Shown here: piece by piece, positions 20,783 through 29,826 of the stretch | Numbering within the stretch: the first letter of the stretch is position 1 | Layout of the letters: every line of letters starts with the position of its first letter | NCBI RefSeq assembly: GCF_003712105.1 | Contig: NZ_RHLG01000001.1 | Span: forward strand, 310,001 to 374,000 | Length of the DNA: 64,000 nt | Direction of reading: 5' to 3' | DNA from: Winogradskyella sp. | GTDB taxonomy: Bacteria > Bacteroidota > Bacteroidia > Flavobacteriales > Flavobacteriaceae | The notes under the pieces: model-generated | The model's database searches: none | Seen by the model: only the letters and a program-made list of their open reading frames with translations | What the model was told of the DNA's origin: nothing | Translations under genes and position numbers: made by a program

Positions 20783-21952
20783 ATGAAAACAAACAAGTTT
20801 ATTTTAGGATTATTTACAGCATTAACACTTTTAGTTGTGGGCTGCGCAGCAGACGATACAGCAGATGTCACCATAAATTTAGATAACGGAGGATCTAACC
20901 CAACAAATCCTTCTGACCTTGAAATTGGAGGAACACTTACTTCTGATCTTACACTTACAACTGGTACAGAGTATGATTTAACAAGTGCTCTTATTGTACC
21001 AGATGGTATTACACTAACAATTGATCCAGGTGTAGTTGTTAGAGCTACTACAGGTTCTGATGTTTATGTTGCAGTTCAACAAGGTGGTGTGATTATGGCA
21101 GAAGGAACATCTTCTAACCCAATTGTATTTACATCTAACTCAGCAACACCTAATCCTGGTGATTGGGGTGGACTTATCGTATTAGGTCGTGCTCCAATAA
21201 ATTCTGTGGTAGGTGGAGATGCAACATCTACATCTGAAATTGGAGGTTTACCTTACGGCGGAAGTAATGCTTCTGATAGTTCTGGAATTATAAGATATGT
21301 ACGTATAGAATATTCTGGTGGAGCTGCTGATGCGGCTTCAGAAAATAATGGATTTTCTTTTTATGGTGTAGGTAGCGGAACAACTATCGATTTTATTCAA
21401 GCGTTTGAAGGTGCAGATGATGGTGTTGAATTTTTTGGAGGAACAGTAAATGCTTCTCACATATCTGTAGTAGGTGCTCAAGATGATTCTGTAGATTGGA
21501 CAGAAGGTTTTACAGGTACGCTTACAGATGTATATATTGAGCACAGACAGTCTCATGACAAAGGTATTGAAGGTGATGGTTTTAATACTGATATAGGTAA
21601 TAACTCTAACCCTGTTTTTTGGAGTGCACCAACCGTAAATAATATTACTATTAATGGTTTAGGTTCAAGTAACGGCAATGAAGCAATCCGATTAAGAGCA
21701 GGTACTCGAGCTATGTTTAATAATGTTTTAATTCAAGGCTTTGAAGAAGGATACGATCTTGATGATGAAGAAACAGGAGTTGGTGTACTTGCTAACGAGA
21801 CAGGTGTAACTGATATTACTTTTAGCGATGTTATGCTTAATTTAAAGAATGACACAAATGGTGCTTTTGACGCTGACACATTCTTTAGTGGTATTGGTAA
21901 TGGAACTGGAGCAAATTATGACTCTTGGAATTCTGGATGGACAAGAAACTAA
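20783..21952 (+). CDS. lipoprotein with predicted right-handed beta-helix fold
   Basis: Lipobox 'LLVVGCAAD'; 'GVVVRATTGSDVYVAVQQGGVIMAEGTSSNPIVFTS'; repetitive beta-strand/Gly-Asn pattern; directly downstream of the TonB receptor. Confidence 0.8.
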   Translation: MKTNKFILGLFTALTLLVVGCAADDTADVTINLDNGGSNPTNPSDLEIGGTLTSDLTLTTGTEYDLTSALIVPDGITLTIDPGVVVRATTGSDVYVAVQQGGVIMAEGTSSNPIVFTSNSATPNPGDWGGLIVLGRAPINSVVGGDATSTSEIGGLPYGGSNASDSSGIIRYVRIEYSGGAADAASENNGFSFYGVGSGTTIDFIQAFEGADDGVEFFGGTVNASHISVVGAQDDSVDWTEGFTGTLTDVYIEHRQSHDKGIEGDGFNTDIGNNSNPVFWSAPTVNNITINGLGSSNGNEAIRLRAGTRAMFNNVLIQGFEEGYDLDDEETGVGVLANETGVTDITFSDVMLNLKNDTNGAFDADTFFSGIGNGTGANYDSWNSGWTRN

Positions 21953-21981
21953 TACGTATTAATTAGTTCTACTATATACAT

Positions 21982-22013
21982 AAAAAAAGAGCAGCTGAAT
22001 AGCTGCTCTTTTT
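21982..22013. terminator. bidirectional Rho-independent terminator
   Basis: AAAAAGAGCAGCT-GAAT-AGCTGCTCTTTTT between convergent genes. Confidence 0.85.
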
Positions 22014-22033
22014 GTTTATTTAAAGTGTATAAA

Positions 22034-22387
22034 TTAATTGGATGCGACAGCACTATTCTGTACCCATTCATTTACACTTGCTATTTTATTATTTGTATAG
22101 TCTACTTCTTTTAACTTATCACCTGACCAATAGAACCATTTCCCAACTTTTTGGCCATTATCATATTTAGCTGAAACAATTTTGTTACCCTTATGGCAAT
22201 AGTTATACCACTCACCATGTAACTTACCGTCTTTTGTGTAATAACCTGTTTGGCTTACTTGTCCGTTATCATGGTAATAAGTAACCTCTATTAAATCTTT
22301 TTCTTTATTAAGAGTTAATGTTCTATCTTTTTGAGCGTAGGTAAAACCAACACATAACATTACTAATACTACAACTATCTTTTTCAT
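22034..22387 (-). CDS. MORN-repeat/YwqK-like secreted protein
   Basis: Start MKKIVVVLVMLCVGFTYAQ; 'YYHDNGQVSQTGYYTKDGKLHGEWYNYCHKGNKIVSAKYDNGQKVGKWFYW'. Confidence 0.85.
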   Translation of the reverse strand: MKKIVVVLVMLCVGFTYAQKDRTLTLNKEKDLIEVTYYHDNGQVSQTGYYTKDGKLHGEWYNYCHKGNKIVSAKYDNGQKVGKWFYWSGDKLKEVDYTNNKIASVNEWVQNSAVASN

Positions 22388-22425
22388 CAGATGATATGTT
22401 TTTATTAATGATTGCATTACAAACA

Positions 22426-22478
22426 TAACATTAATTTTACTTTTAAACAATATTTACATAACATTAAATTAACATTAA
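22426..22478 (+). promoter_or_regulatory. 11-bp-phased TAACATTAA repeat cluster (PHO-box-like)
   Basis: Exact TAACATTAA at 22426, 22459 and 22470 (spacing 33 and 11 bp), with 6/9 matches at the intermediate phases 22437 and 22448. Confidence 0.5.
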
Positions 22479-22603
22479 TCATTTAAGTAACTGATTATTA
22501 AATTCTTAAATGTTATTAAATCTGTAAAATCTATGTTTTGAGATAGATTTCATCATTATCGAAGTAAAAACAGTAGTTGCCCAATTTTACACTAGCCAAA
22601 GAA

Positions 22604-22625
22604 CATAACATTTACATAACATTAG
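22604..22625 (+). promoter_or_regulatory. tandem 11-bp repeat (CATAACATTTA/CATAACATTAG) upstream of the PiT gene
   Basis: CATAACATT at 22604 and 22615, exactly 11 bp apart, 50-70 nt upstream of the PiT ATG. Confidence 0.5.
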
Positions 22626-22674
22626 CATCAATATAAAATGTGACATTTGCGATGATTTATTACGCAGTTTTTTA

Positions 22675-24942
22675 ATGGAAAACATTTACCTCTACATGCT
22701 AGCTGCGCTAGCATTCTTGGCAATAGCAGATTTAATTGTTGGTGTAAGTAATGATGCTGTTAACTTCTTAAACTCAGCAATAGGTTCTAAAGCTGTTTCT
22801 TTCAAAACCATAATGATTGTTGCCAGTATTGGTGTTGCGGTTGGTGCATTGACCTCAAGTGGTATGATGGAAGTCGCACGTAAAGGTATCTTCAATCCAG
22901 GTGAGTTTATGTTTAATGAAATCATGGTCATCTTTATGGCTGTTATGCTTACAGATATACTGTTGCTCGATTTCTTCAACACTTTAGGACTGCCTACATC
23001 AACCACAGTCTCTATTGTTTTTGAGCTCTTAGGCGCTTCCGTAGCTGTTGCGCTCATAAAAATATATGCTGACGATGCGCAATCAATTACAGATATAACT
23101 AATTACATTAATAACTCTAAAGCCATAGAAATAATACTAGGTATACTCTTATCTGTTGTTGTAGCATTTACTATTGGCGCCATCATTCAATATATATCTA
23201 GAGTTTTATTGTCCTTTAAGTTTGAAGAAAAACCAATTTGGTATAGTGCAATTTTTAGTGGCTTTGCGGTAACTTCTATCATGTACTTTATTATTGTCAA
23301 AGGTCTTAAGAATGCCACATTTATGCCGCCTGCTGTTAAGGAGTTTTTAAGCACAAACCCAATTGCGTTTATTGGATTAAGCTTTGCTGTATTTACTTTA
23401 CTTTCTTACCTAGCTGTAAAATTATTAGATGCTAAAATATATACTATAATTATTGTCATAGGTACTTTTGCCTTAGCAGTAGCTTTTGCAGGAAATGATT
23501 TAGTGAACTTTATTGGTGTACCGATTGCTGCCTATAACTCTTATGAAGTGTGGTCGATAAGTGGTGAAGCTGCATCACAATTTGCGATGATTGATTTATC
23601 AAAACCTGTACAAACCGAACCTTACCTACTACTTATTGCCGGATTGGTTATGGTATTAACATTATGGTTTTCTAGTAAAGCAAAAGCCGTTGTTAAAACC
23701 TCTGTAGACCTTTCGCGACAAGATGAAGGTAGTGAGCGTTTTAAACCAAATTTCTTATCTCGAAATATTGTAAGATTATCCATTGGTCTTTCTGAAAGAA
23801 TAGATAGTATTCTACCAGAAGCTTACAAGAATTGGACTAATAACCAATATATAAAACCAATTTCTTTAGTAAAAGCGCAAGATGCTCCTGCTTTCGACTT
23901 GGTCCGTGCAGCTGTAAACCTCATGGTTGCCAGTGTACTTATTTCTATCGCAACTTCAATGAAGCTACCACTTTCAACAACATATGTAACCTTTATGGTT
24001 GCTATGGGAACTTCTTTAGCTGATCGCGCATGGGGTAGCGAAAGTGCTGTATATCGTGTCGCTGGTGTACTTAATGTTATTGGTGGTTGGTTTTTTACAG
24101 CTTTCAGTGCTTTTGTTGCTGCTGCACTTATGGCTATAGTTCTTTATTATGGTGGTGGTTATGCGCTAACAGGTTTACTAGTTCTTGCCATGGTTTTACT
24201 GGTTAAAAACTACATGTCTCACAGAAAAAAATCGCAAGTAATGCGAGAAGAAGACCAATTAGAAAAGGCAGAAAGCAGTTCTACTCAAGGTGTTATTCAA
24301 GAGAGTGCTTCTACAATTGCGAATGTGGTTAAACGTGGCAATCGTATTTACACTTCAGCAATAAATGGTTTAGCGACGCAAAACTTACAATTACTTAAAA
24401 AGAATAAAAAGCAGATTCTAAAGCTCTCTGATGAGATAGATGCGCTACGAGATAATATCTTCTACTTTATAAAAAATCTTGAAGAACCAAGTTTATCTGC
24501 TAGTAACTTCTACATAAATATTCTTGGGTATTTGCAAGACATGACTCAGTCTTTAGAATATATCTCTAAAGTTAGTCTCAAGCACGTTAATAATAATCAT
24601 AAGAAGTTAAAGTTTAGTCAAATAAAAGAGTTAAAAGACTTAGATGAACAACTAGAGAATTTGTTCTTATCTACTCAAAATGCTTTCGAGTCGCGTTCGT
24701 TTGAAGAAATTGGTGCCATTTTAACCAACAAACCTCAAATATTTGAGGTTGTCAGAGATAAGATTCAGAAGCAGGTTGAGCGTACACGTAATGAAGAATC
24801 AAGTCCTAAAAACACAACGCTATATTTTGCCTTACTTCTAGAGACTAAAGATTTACTTACTGCAACTATGAACTTACTAGAAGAGTATTTTAATTCTCAT
24901 GACAGTTCAGTTGAACCAGCAACAATCCCAGAAGGTGAATAA
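22675..24942 (+). CDS. PiT family inorganic phosphate transporter with C-terminal PhoU-like helical domain
   Basis: 'GVSNDAVNFLNSAIGSKAVSFKTI' and 'AGNDLVNFIGVPIAAYNSY' PiT signatures; ~200-aa helical C-terminus (LLKKNKKQILKLSDEIDALRDNIFYFIKNLEE...). Confidence 0.92.
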   Translation: MENIYLYMLAALAFLAIADLIVGVSNDAVNFLNSAIGSKAVSFKTIMIVASIGVAVGALTSSGMMEVARKGIFNPGEFMFNEIMVIFMAVMLTDILLLDFFNTLGLPTSTTVSIVFELLGASVAVALIKIYADDAQSITDITNYINNSKAIEIILGILLSVVVAFTIGAIIQYISRVLLSFKFEEKPIWYSAIFSGFAVTSIMYFIIVKGLKNATFMPPAVKEFLSTNPIAFIGLSFAVFTLLSYLAVKLLDAKIYTIIIVIGTFALAVAFAGNDLVNFIGVPIAAYNSYEVWSISGEAASQFAMIDLSKPVQTEPYLLLIAGLVMVLTLWFSSKAKAVVKTSVDLSRQDEGSERFKPNFLSRNIVRLSIGLSERIDSILPEAYKNWTNNQYIKPISLVKAQDAPAFDLVRAAVNLMVASVLISIATSMKLPLSTTYVTFMVAMGTSLADRAWGSESAVYRVAGVLNVIGGWFFTAFSAFVAAALMAIVLYYGGGYALTGLLVLAMVLLVKNYMSHRKKSQVMREEDQLEKAESSSTQGVIQESASTIANVVKRGNRIYTSAINGLATQNLQLLKKNKKQILKLSDEIDALRDNIFYFIKNLEEPSLSASNFYINILGYLQDMTQSLEYISKVSLKHVNNNHKKLKFSQIKELKDLDEQLENLFLSTQNAFESRSFEEIGAILTNKPQIFEVVRDKIQKQVERTRNEESSPKNTTLYFALLLETKDLLTATMNLLEEYFNSHDSSVEPATIPEGE

Positions 24943-25669
24943 TTGCAATAACATAAAGGCTTACTTTATAGTATTACTAGCTCTGATGAGCACTAACATT
25001 TATAGTCAAAATCTAACAGCTGAAGAGTTACTAGACAAAGCCATAACCTATCACGACCCAAATGGCAATTGGAGTACCTTCAAAGGTGATTTTAAAGTTA
25101 CCATGACAACACCAAATAATAGTGATAGAGTAAGTGATATCAACATTAATTTGCCTGCAGAGTTTTTTAGTGTAACAGCAACTAGAGATACCATTACAAC
25201 AAATTATACTATGAGTAAAAGTAATTGTTCAATGTTTTACAATGGAAAACAAATTGACGCTACTCTAGCCAAAGAAAAGAACATGTCATGCGATAGGGCT
25301 TTACTATATAAAAACTACTACACCTATCTCTACGGTCTACCAATGAAGTTAAAAGATAAGGGTACAAATATTAACCCTAAGGTTCAAAAGAAACAGTTTA
25401 AAGGAAAAGACTATTTAGTTTTAAATGTTACTTATGACGCTTCAGTTGGTAGCGATGTATGGTATTTCTACTTCGACCCAAAGACTTATGCCATGGAAAT
25501 TTATCAGTTTTATAAAATAGACGAAAACGGCAAGGTAAAAGCTGACTCTGGCGAGTATATTTTATTGACCGAAGAACAATTGGTTACTGAAATTAAAATG
25601 CCAAAAATTAGAGCTTGGTATTACAACAAAGATGATAAGTATCTTGGGACAGATACATTAGGAAACTAA
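24935..25669 (+). CDS. secreted/periplasmic protein, DUF6503-like
   Basis: Signal-like hydrophobic N-terminus then '...LTAEELLDKAITYHDPNGNWSTFKGDFKVTM'; GTG start at 24935 gives an 8-nt overlap with the PiT stop and is in frame with the ORF-track start 24899. Confidence 0.75.
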   Translation: MNNCNNIKAYFIVLLALMSTNIYSQNLTAEELLDKAITYHDPNGNWSTFKGDFKVTMTTPNNSDRVSDININLPAEFFSVTATRDTITTNYTMSKSNCSMFYNGKQIDATLAKEKNMSCDRALLYKNYYTYLYGLPMKLKDKGTNINPKVQKKQFKGKDYLVLNVTYDASVGSDVWYFYFDPKTYAMEIYQFYKIDENGKVKADSGEYILLTEEQLVTEIKMPKIRAWYYNKDDKYLGTDTLGN

Positions 25670-25768
25670 AAACTAATTTCCTTATCAAAATCTTCCATCA
25701 CTTTTAAACTTTTTATCTAAAGTTTACTTCCATTAGACTTTTTGGTCATATAAATTTTAAAATATTAC

Positions 25769-25801
25769 AGGTCTTTTTTTGTTAAAAAAGGTCTTTTTTT
25801 G
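25769..25801 (+). repeat. two 13-bp direct repeats AGGTCTTTTTTTG with 20-bp period
   Basis: Exact copies at 25769-25781 and 25789-25801 in the nrdB upstream region. Confidence 0.85.
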
Positions 25802-25957
25802 AGCTTAAAAAAATTTTTTTTGAAGCTAAAGTCTTTAAACATCGAGTATTAAATTAATGTTAATAAAAATGTTGAGAACCAATTTTAGGTCGGTTGAAAT
25901 TTAGACAGAAAAAATCCAATCTTTACAACTCTAAGGTTTACTCCAAATTTTATAATT

Positions 25958-27235
25958 ATGACAAAAATTGATTTCGTAGTCAAGAGGGACTTCTCGACTA
26001 AAAAATTTGAGCTTGATAAAATAACCACTGCCATTTTCAAAGCAATGAGTGCTGTTGGAGAAGGTACTCAAGATGATGCTCAAAATGTTGCTATTGAGGT
26101 GTTTACGGCATTATCTGAGCGTAAAAAAGTAGATGCAGACTATATACCAACCATTGAAGAAATACAAGATTTTGTTGAGACAAAATTAATGGAGTCTGGC
26201 GCCTTAAAAGCAGCTAAAGCCTACATTATCTACAGGGACCAACAAGCTCAAAAACGTAAATCAGACATTTTTGAAAAACGTATAAATTTAAAGCCATATG
26301 AGTATCCACAATTGTATGAATATGTACCTGCGATTAGACACTCATATTGGATACATTCGGAGTTTAGTTTTACGAGCGATATACAAGATTACAAATCAGG
26401 TCTAAACAAAGCTGAAAAATCTGCTATCAAAAATACAATGCTCGCGATTTCACAAATCGAAGTTGCAGTAAAAAGTTTTTGGGGAGATATTTATCAACGC
26501 ATGCCTAAGCCAGAAATAGGATCTGTTGGAGCTACTTTTGCTGAGAGTGAGGTACGTCATGCAGATGCTTATTCTCACCTACTGGAAATTTTAGGCCTTA
26601 ATAGTGAGTTTGAAGAACTCAAACGCAAGCCTGTAATTATGAAACGTGTGCAATACTTAGAAAAAGCATTACGCAATAGTAAAAGTCAGGAATTACAGGA
26701 ATTCTCAGAATCAGTTTTATTATTCTCAGTATTTATTGAGCATGTGTCGCTGTTTTCTCAATTCCTAATCATTATGGCATTTAATAAGCATAAAAATATG
26801 CTTAAAGGAATTTCTAATGTTGTAGAAGCTACATCGAAGGAAGAACAAATCCATGGTGATTTTGGAATAGACCTTATTAAAATTTTACAAACTGAAAGAC
26901 CAGAGTGGTTTACAGCAGAGTTTAATGAAGCCATAAAAGCAATGTGCTTGGATGCAATGGAAGCAGAAAGCGAAATAGTAGACTGGATTTTTGAAGATGG
27001 TGAGCTTGATTTCCTTCCTAAAGATGTTGTGATAGAATTTATAAAAAATAGATTCAACCGCTCATTAGAAAGCATCGGTGTAGAAAAAATCTTTAATATC
27101 GATGAGTCTCTAGTTGCACAAACCGAGTGGTTTGATGATGAAATCATCGGAACCAAACATGGTGATTTCTTTGTTAAGCGCTCAATAAACTACAGTAAAA
27201 AAACCCAAAGTTTCTCAGGAGACGACCTTTTTTAA
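25958..27235 (+). CDS. nrdB: ribonucleoside-diphosphate reductase small subunit with N-terminal ATP-cone
   Basis: ATP-cone 'DFVVKRDFSTKKFELDKITTAIFKAMSAVG...TIEEIQDFVETKLMESGALKAAKAYIIYRDQQAQKR' fused to a ferritin-like R2 domain with 'ESEVRHADAYSHLL' and 'EEQIHGDFGIDLI'. Confidence 0.95.
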   Translation: MTKIDFVVKRDFSTKKFELDKITTAIFKAMSAVGEGTQDDAQNVAIEVFTALSERKKVDADYIPTIEEIQDFVETKLMESGALKAAKAYIIYRDQQAQKRKSDIFEKRINLKPYEYPQLYEYVPAIRHSYWIHSEFSFTSDIQDYKSGLNKAEKSAIKNTMLAISQIEVAVKSFWGDIYQRMPKPEIGSVGATFAESEVRHADAYSHLLEILGLNSEFEELKRKPVIMKRVQYLEKALRNSKSQELQEFSESVLLFSVFIEHVSLFSQFLIIMAFNKHKNMLKGISNVVEATSKEEQIHGDFGIDLIKILQTERPEWFTAEFNEAIKAMCLDAMEAESEIVDWIFEDGELDFLPKDVVIEFIKNRFNRSLESIGVEKIFNIDESLVAQTEWFDDEIIGTKHGDFFVKRSINYSKKTQSFSGDDLF

Positions 27236-27264
27236 TCCATTAACTACCTAACTTATAAAAACCC

Positions 27265-29046
27265 ATGCAAGAAAAAACCATCCATGAAAATCAAATAAAA
27301 GAAACTAACGCAGATACTTTAAGTCAAGCCCGAAAGACTGCTTTAAAACAAAATAAGCAATTACCTCTAGGTAACTTTGATTGGCTTAATGAAAATAGTA
27401 GAAAATTTTTAGGCGCTGGATACCTGATTGAGGGCGTATCAGCAGAAGAACGTATTCGCGAAGTCGCAGATCGTGCGGAGCAGATTCTTAAAATTCCTGG
27501 TTTTTCAGACAAGTTTTACACTTATATGTCTCATGGTTTTTATTCATTAGCATCTCCTGTGTGGTCAAATTTTGGTAAGGAGCGTGGTTTACCAATTAGT
27601 TGTTTTGGATCACATATCGATGACGATATGGGCAACATACTCTACACTCAATCAGAAGTAGGAATGATGTCTAAACTTGGTGGTGGAACCTCTGGATATT
27701 TTGGAAAAATTAGACATAGAGGTGCTGCTGTTAAAAACAACGGTGAAGCTTCAGGTGCTGTACACATTATGCAGTTATTTGAGTCTATGGTAGATGTTGT
27801 AAGTCAGGGTTCTGTAAGACGTGGACGTTTTTCTCCTTATTTACCTATTGAGCATCCAGATATCGAAGAATTCTTAGAGATAGGAACAGAAGGTAATCCA
27901 ATACAACAATTAACACATGGTGTAACTGTTGGTAATCAATGGATGCAAGAAATGATTGATGGTGACGCAAAGAAGCGTAGTCTTTGGGCAAAGGTACTAC
28001 AACGTCGAGGAGAAATGGGTTACCCTTATATTTTCTTTAATGACAATGCTAATAATGGTGCTGCGGATGTATATCAAGATAAAAAGCATAAAATTCATGC
28101 CAGTAATCTGTGTACAGAAATAATGTTGCCATCAAATGACGAATGGTCTTTTGTTTGTGTATTATCTAGCATCAATTTACTGCATTTTGATAAATGGAAA
28201 GACACTGATGCAGTAGAAACTATGATTTATTTCTTAGATGCTGTTATTACTGAGTTCTTAGAAAAATTAGAAGCTTATCGTGACTCTGATGATAGAGAAG
28301 ACAGACAAACATTCTTATTTATGGAGCGTGCGTATAACTTTGCGAAAGAAAACAGAGCTCTTGGAATGGGTGTATTAGGATGGCATTCACTTTTACAATC
28401 AAAAATGCATGCTTTTAACAGTCAAGAAGCGTATAACTTAAACAGCGAGATTTTTAAAACAATAAGAGAGCGTTCGCTTGATGCATCAGAGCAATTAGCA
28501 CAGAAGTTCGGAGAACCAAAAGTACTTCAAGGATACAGTCGTCGTAATGCAACACTTAATGCTATAGCACCAACAACGTCATCTGCATTTATATTAGGTC
28601 AAGTTTCTCAAGGTATAGAGCCAATTTGGTCTAATATTTATGTGAAAGATATTGCTAAGTTAAAAACGACGATTAAAAATCCTTTCTTACAAGAACTATT
28701 AGAAGAAAAAGGGAAAGATACCACAGAAGTGTGGCATAGTATACGTGATCGCGACGGTTCTGTACAGCATTTAGACTTCTTAAGTGAAGATGAAAAAGCA
28801 GTATTTAGAACTTACCCTGAGATTGATCAAATGGATATAATCTATCAAGCCGCTAACAGACAAAATCATATAGACCAAGGACAATCGCTAAACATCATTG
28901 TGCACCCAGATATGCCAGTAAAAGATATTAATAAAATTCATGTAACTGCATGGAAGTTAGGCCTTAAATCGCTATACTACCAGCACAGTATGAATGCTGC
29001 TCAGAAATTTAAGCAGAAGAAAAGTTGTGAGAGTTGTGAGGGATAA
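27265..29046 (+). CDS. nrdA: ribonucleoside-diphosphate reductase large subunit lacking an N-terminal ATP-cone
   Basis: 'SCFGSHIDDDMGNI', 'GGGTSGYFGKIRHRGA', 'NLCTEIMLPS', C-terminal 'KQKKSCESCEG' redox cysteines; 593 aa with no N-terminal ATP-cone. Confidence 0.96.
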   Translation: MQEKTIHENQIKETNADTLSQARKTALKQNKQLPLGNFDWLNENSRKFLGAGYLIEGVSAEERIREVADRAEQILKIPGFSDKFYTYMSHGFYSLASPVWSNFGKERGLPISCFGSHIDDDMGNILYTQSEVGMMSKLGGGTSGYFGKIRHRGAAVKNNGEASGAVHIMQLFESMVDVVSQGSVRRGRFSPYLPIEHPDIEEFLEIGTEGNPIQQLTHGVTVGNQWMQEMIDGDAKKRSLWAKVLQRRGEMGYPYIFFNDNANNGAADVYQDKKHKIHASNLCTEIMLPSNDEWSFVCVLSSINLLHFDKWKDTDAVETMIYFLDAVITEFLEKLEAYRDSDDREDRQTFLFMERAYNFAKENRALGMGVLGWHSLLQSKMHAFNSQEAYNLNSEIFKTIRERSLDASEQLAQKFGEPKVLQGYSRRNATLNAIAPTTSSAFILGQVSQGIEPIWSNIYVKDIAKLKTTIKNPFLQELLEEKGKDTTEVWHSIRDRDGSVQHLDFLSEDEKAVFRTYPEIDQMDIIYQAANRQNHIDQGQSLNIIVHPDMPVKDINKIHVTAWKLGLKSLYYQHSMNAAQKFKQKKSCESCEG

Positions 29047-29068
29047 TTAATCAACTCTCTATTAATTA

Positions 29069-29097
29069 ACGAGCCTATTTTCAATAGGCTCGTTTTT
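29069..29097. terminator. Rho-independent terminator
   Basis: ACGAGCCTATT-TTC-AATAGGCTCGT followed by TTTTT downstream of nrdA. Confidence 0.9.
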
Positions 29098-29099
29098 TG

Positions 29100-29669
29100 T
29101 TATGGGTGTTTAGTTTTTGCTACTTTTTCTAATTCAGCATACCAGTCTTCGCCAAACTTTCTTATAAGTGCTTCTTTTACAAATTTATAGATTGGTACTT
29201 GAAGTTCTTTCCCTAAAGTGCATGCGTCATCACAAATTTCCCATTTATCGTAATTAACAGCAGAGAATTCTGAATATGCTTTAACTCTAACCGGATACAA
29301 ATGGCATGACACAGGTTTTTTCCAATCTATTTCACCTTGGTTATAAGCTTCTTCAATACCACAAAGTGCGGTCTTTTTATCGTCAAAAATTACATAAGCG
29401 CAATCAGCACCATTAATTAATGGTGTTTCTAAATCGCCAAAGACTGTGGTTATAGATGTCCCTTGTTGCTCAATAGCCTCAATACCTTCTTTACGAAGAA
29501 AAGGCTTTACTTTTGGGTATATCTCTTCTAGTATTTCTACTTCTTCTTTATCAAGGGGTGCACCAGCATCGCCATCAATACAGCAGGCACCTTTGCAAGC
29601 TGAAAGATTACACACAAAGTCCTTTTCTATTATATCCTCTGAAACTATTGTTTTGCCTAACTGAAACAT
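29100..29669 (-). CDS. DUF3109 family Cys-rich protein
   Basis: MFQLGKTIVSEDIIEKDFVCNLSACKGACCIDGDAGAPLDKEEVEILEEIYPKVKP; CX3CX3CC cysteine cluster. Confidence 0.88.
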   Translation of the reverse strand: MFQLGKTIVSEDIIEKDFVCNLSACKGACCIDGDAGAPLDKEEVEILEEIYPKVKPFLRKEGIEAIEQQGTSITTVFGDLETPLINGADCAYVIFDDKKTALCGIEEAYNQGEIDWKKPVSCHLYPVRVKAYSEFSAVNYDKWEICDDACTLGKELQVPIYKFVKEALIRKFGEDWYAELEKVAKTKHP

Positions 29670-29826
29670 GGTGTAAAAATAATTAAACTTTAATCGATAA
29701 TTACGATTGAAACACATCTTATTATCACTTCTATTTCTGGATTATATCTCGATAGTTTATTGTAAATTAATATTGAAAATCAATAATTTAATCGCACCTT
29801 TGCGGCGAAAATTAAACCTAACTATC

